Part shown: piece after piece, positions 34,098-35,018 of the stretch
How the letters are laid out: the number at the start of each line of letters is the position of its first letter
Numbering within the stretch: the first letter of the stretch is position 1
DNA from: CAZBBC01 sp964489835
Lineage (GTDB): Bacteria; Calditrichota; Calditrichia; JAJRVZ01
Direction: 5' to 3'
Length of the DNA stretch: 35,018 nucleotides
Assembly: GCA_964489835.1 (NCBI GenBank)
Contig: CAZBBC010000034.1
Coordinates: 1-35,018 of the forward strand
Program-made: the position numbers and the translations under genes
The notes under the pieces: generated by a model
Seen by the model: only the letters and a program-made list of their open reading frames with translations
Told to the model about the DNA's origin: nothing
The model's database searches: none

Positions 34098-34260
34098 GAT
34101 CCTAAAAACGAAGCACGAAACAAATTCAAAATTCTAAGCCTGAAATTCCAAACAGACACATATTTTCTATTGATCCATATTCAAGACCTTTTTAGTTTTT
34201 ATAATTGAATTTTGGATTTGGGATTTGTTTGGGATTTCGATATTCGGATTTCGGATTTTA
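34098..34260. repeat. Inverted pair of eight heptamers each
   Basis: The left block (34098-34153) divides into eight 7-mers, GATCCTA AAAACGA... to TCCAAAC. The right block (34205-34260) into eight, TTGAATT TTGGATT ... GATTTCG GATTTTA, which on the minus strand read AATCCGA-like and AACAAAT-like units similar to the left. A 51-nt spacer lies between. It fills the gap after the transporter gene. Confidence 0.7.
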
Positions 34261-34394
34261 CAACTCATTTCTTTAAAATATTTTCAATATAATGCTATTG
34301 TAACTACCATTAAAGAGTTTGCGTTTTTAAACGAGAATAGGTATTACAATGGTAATGAATTTCCGTGAGAGTATCCAGAAAGGATTTTCAATTT

Positions 34395-34886
34395 ATGTCA
34401 CCATCTCGTGATAAAAATAGAAAAGAAAGCAGTGCCCTGCCGGTGCGGGTGCACATCTATTACAATATTATCGAGAAAATTCGTGAGCAGGGAGATTTTA
34501 TCGTTCATGGGCGCAGTATTCCGGGTGTCCGCAATTACTATTTCAATTCAGGCTTATGGTTAACCTGGAAATTACCCCGCTCTAAAAAGAAGCTATTGGA
34601 TGCCATTCAGAAATGGAAGTGGCGCATGCCGGGCATAGAATATGACCATTCAAAAATGGATCTGGAGAGCCGTCATCAGGATCATTTTGATGATATTGAT
34701 ACCAATAATAAACGGATCGAACATTCTGAAAATTTTCATGGCCGGGAAGCGACCATTGTAACCGAAATAAAAAACAAATCCGGTCCGGTAGAGATCCGTG
34801 TTTTTTTTGATGACGGTAAGGAAAAAGAGATCAGTGTCCACAACCGCACCAGCGTGCTCAGGGATATGGAAAGGTTGCTGGTTTAA
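34395..34886 (+). CDS. Unknown soluble protein
   Basis: A 163-aa protein from ATG 34395 (AAAGGA about 11 nt upstream); a GTG ten codons earlier is possible but has no RBS. I do not recognise it. The N-terminal part is basic and helical with WLTWKLPRSKKKLLDAIQKW (about 57-76); the middle is rich in His and Asp (about 85-112); the end looks like two beta strands with VEIRVFFDDGKEKEIS and a final helix. No signal peptide or membrane segment. Codon use looks like its neighbours. Confidence 0.65.
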   Translation: MSPSRDKNRKESSALPVRVHIYYNIIEKIREQGDFIVHGRSIPGVRNYYFNSGLWLTWKLPRSKKKLLDAIQKWKWRMPGIEYDHSKMDLESRHQDHFDDIDTNNKRIEHSENFHGREATIVTEIKNKSGPVEIRVFFDDGKEKEISVHNRTSVLRDMERLLV

Positions 34887-34987
34887 AAAGCCCACCCCGC
34901 CCTGTTATATTCTGATGATAATTAGTAAAATAAGATTTGACAAATATCCTACTGGCGGGTTAAATTGAGTTTTTGTATTTTGACTGG

Positions 34988-35018
34988 TAATTTGTAATTT
35001 GTAATTTGTAATTTGTAA
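34988..35018. repeat. Heptamer tandem repeat (TAATTTG)4 at window edge
   Basis: Four perfect TAATTTG units and TAA, cut by the window end, so its full length is unknown. Confidence 0.9.

Overview
The window is a dense, moderately AT-rich bacterial chromosomal segment with no rRNA, tRNA, phage or IS genes that I could see. The gene set (lipoprotein metallopeptidases of families M13 and M16, a DUF2141-like exported protein, a beta-barrel outer-membrane protein, RNase Y, a GAF-like/PEP-synthase-like/nucleotidyltransferase fusion, NfnAB and Pnt transhydrogenases, a rubrerythrin-like protein) points to a diderm bacterium of the FCB (Bacteroidota/Calditrichota/Marinimicrobia/KSB1-like) assemblage. 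The gene style and the many short intergenic repeats suggest an uncultured or environmental lineage. This placement is inference.

Layout. 1-177: 5' part of a minus-strand exported protein. 536-6001, plus strand: glutamate dehydrogenase, a 1062-aa multidomain PEP/pyruvate-binding-like protein ending in a nucleotidyltransferase domain, and a divergent guanylate-kinase-like protein. 6002-7498: repeat-rich interval with a 45-codon fossil of an ABC exporter and one minus-strand lipoprotein. 7499-15858, plus strand: M13 peptidase, M16 peptidase, lipoprotein 5'-nucleotidase, DinB-like protein, CPBP membrane protease. 16287-16988: outer-membrane protein. 17000-22737, minus strand: a 32-aa very basic small ORF overlapping a metallophosphatase-like gene, an M24 peptidase, and a 1005-aa type-ISP restriction-modification homologue whose active-site motifs are all altered. 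23008-25357, plus strand: dodecin, 2[4Fe-4S] ferredoxin, RNase Y. 25717-28541, plus strand: pntAA-pntAB-pntB. 28550-31763, minus strand: rubrerythrin-like, NfnA, NfnB. 32481-34886, plus strand: a zinc-ribbon-like unknown, a queuosine-precursor transporter and another unknown.

How the genes fit. The metabolic theme is NADPH and redox balance. Proton-motive-force-driven transhydrogenase (Pnt) and the ferredoxin-dependent bifurcating transhydrogenase (Nfn) lie tail to tail, 8 bp apart. A low-potential ferredoxin, a flavin-storage dodecin and a diiron rubrerythrin-like protein are close by, and a glutamate dehydrogenase that could consume the NADPH lies further off. A second theme is cell-envelope proteolysis and phosphate-ester hydrolysis.

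The most unusual points are: (i) the full-length type-ISP-like protein with degenerate nuclease-like, SAM-binding and NPPY motifs; (ii) a set of intergenic elements built from 7-nt or 9-nt units, usually as inverted pairs, some of which supply or touch stop codons; (iii) the tiny +15 protein translationally overlapping the metallophosphatase. All calls are by eye from sequence; no database search was run.
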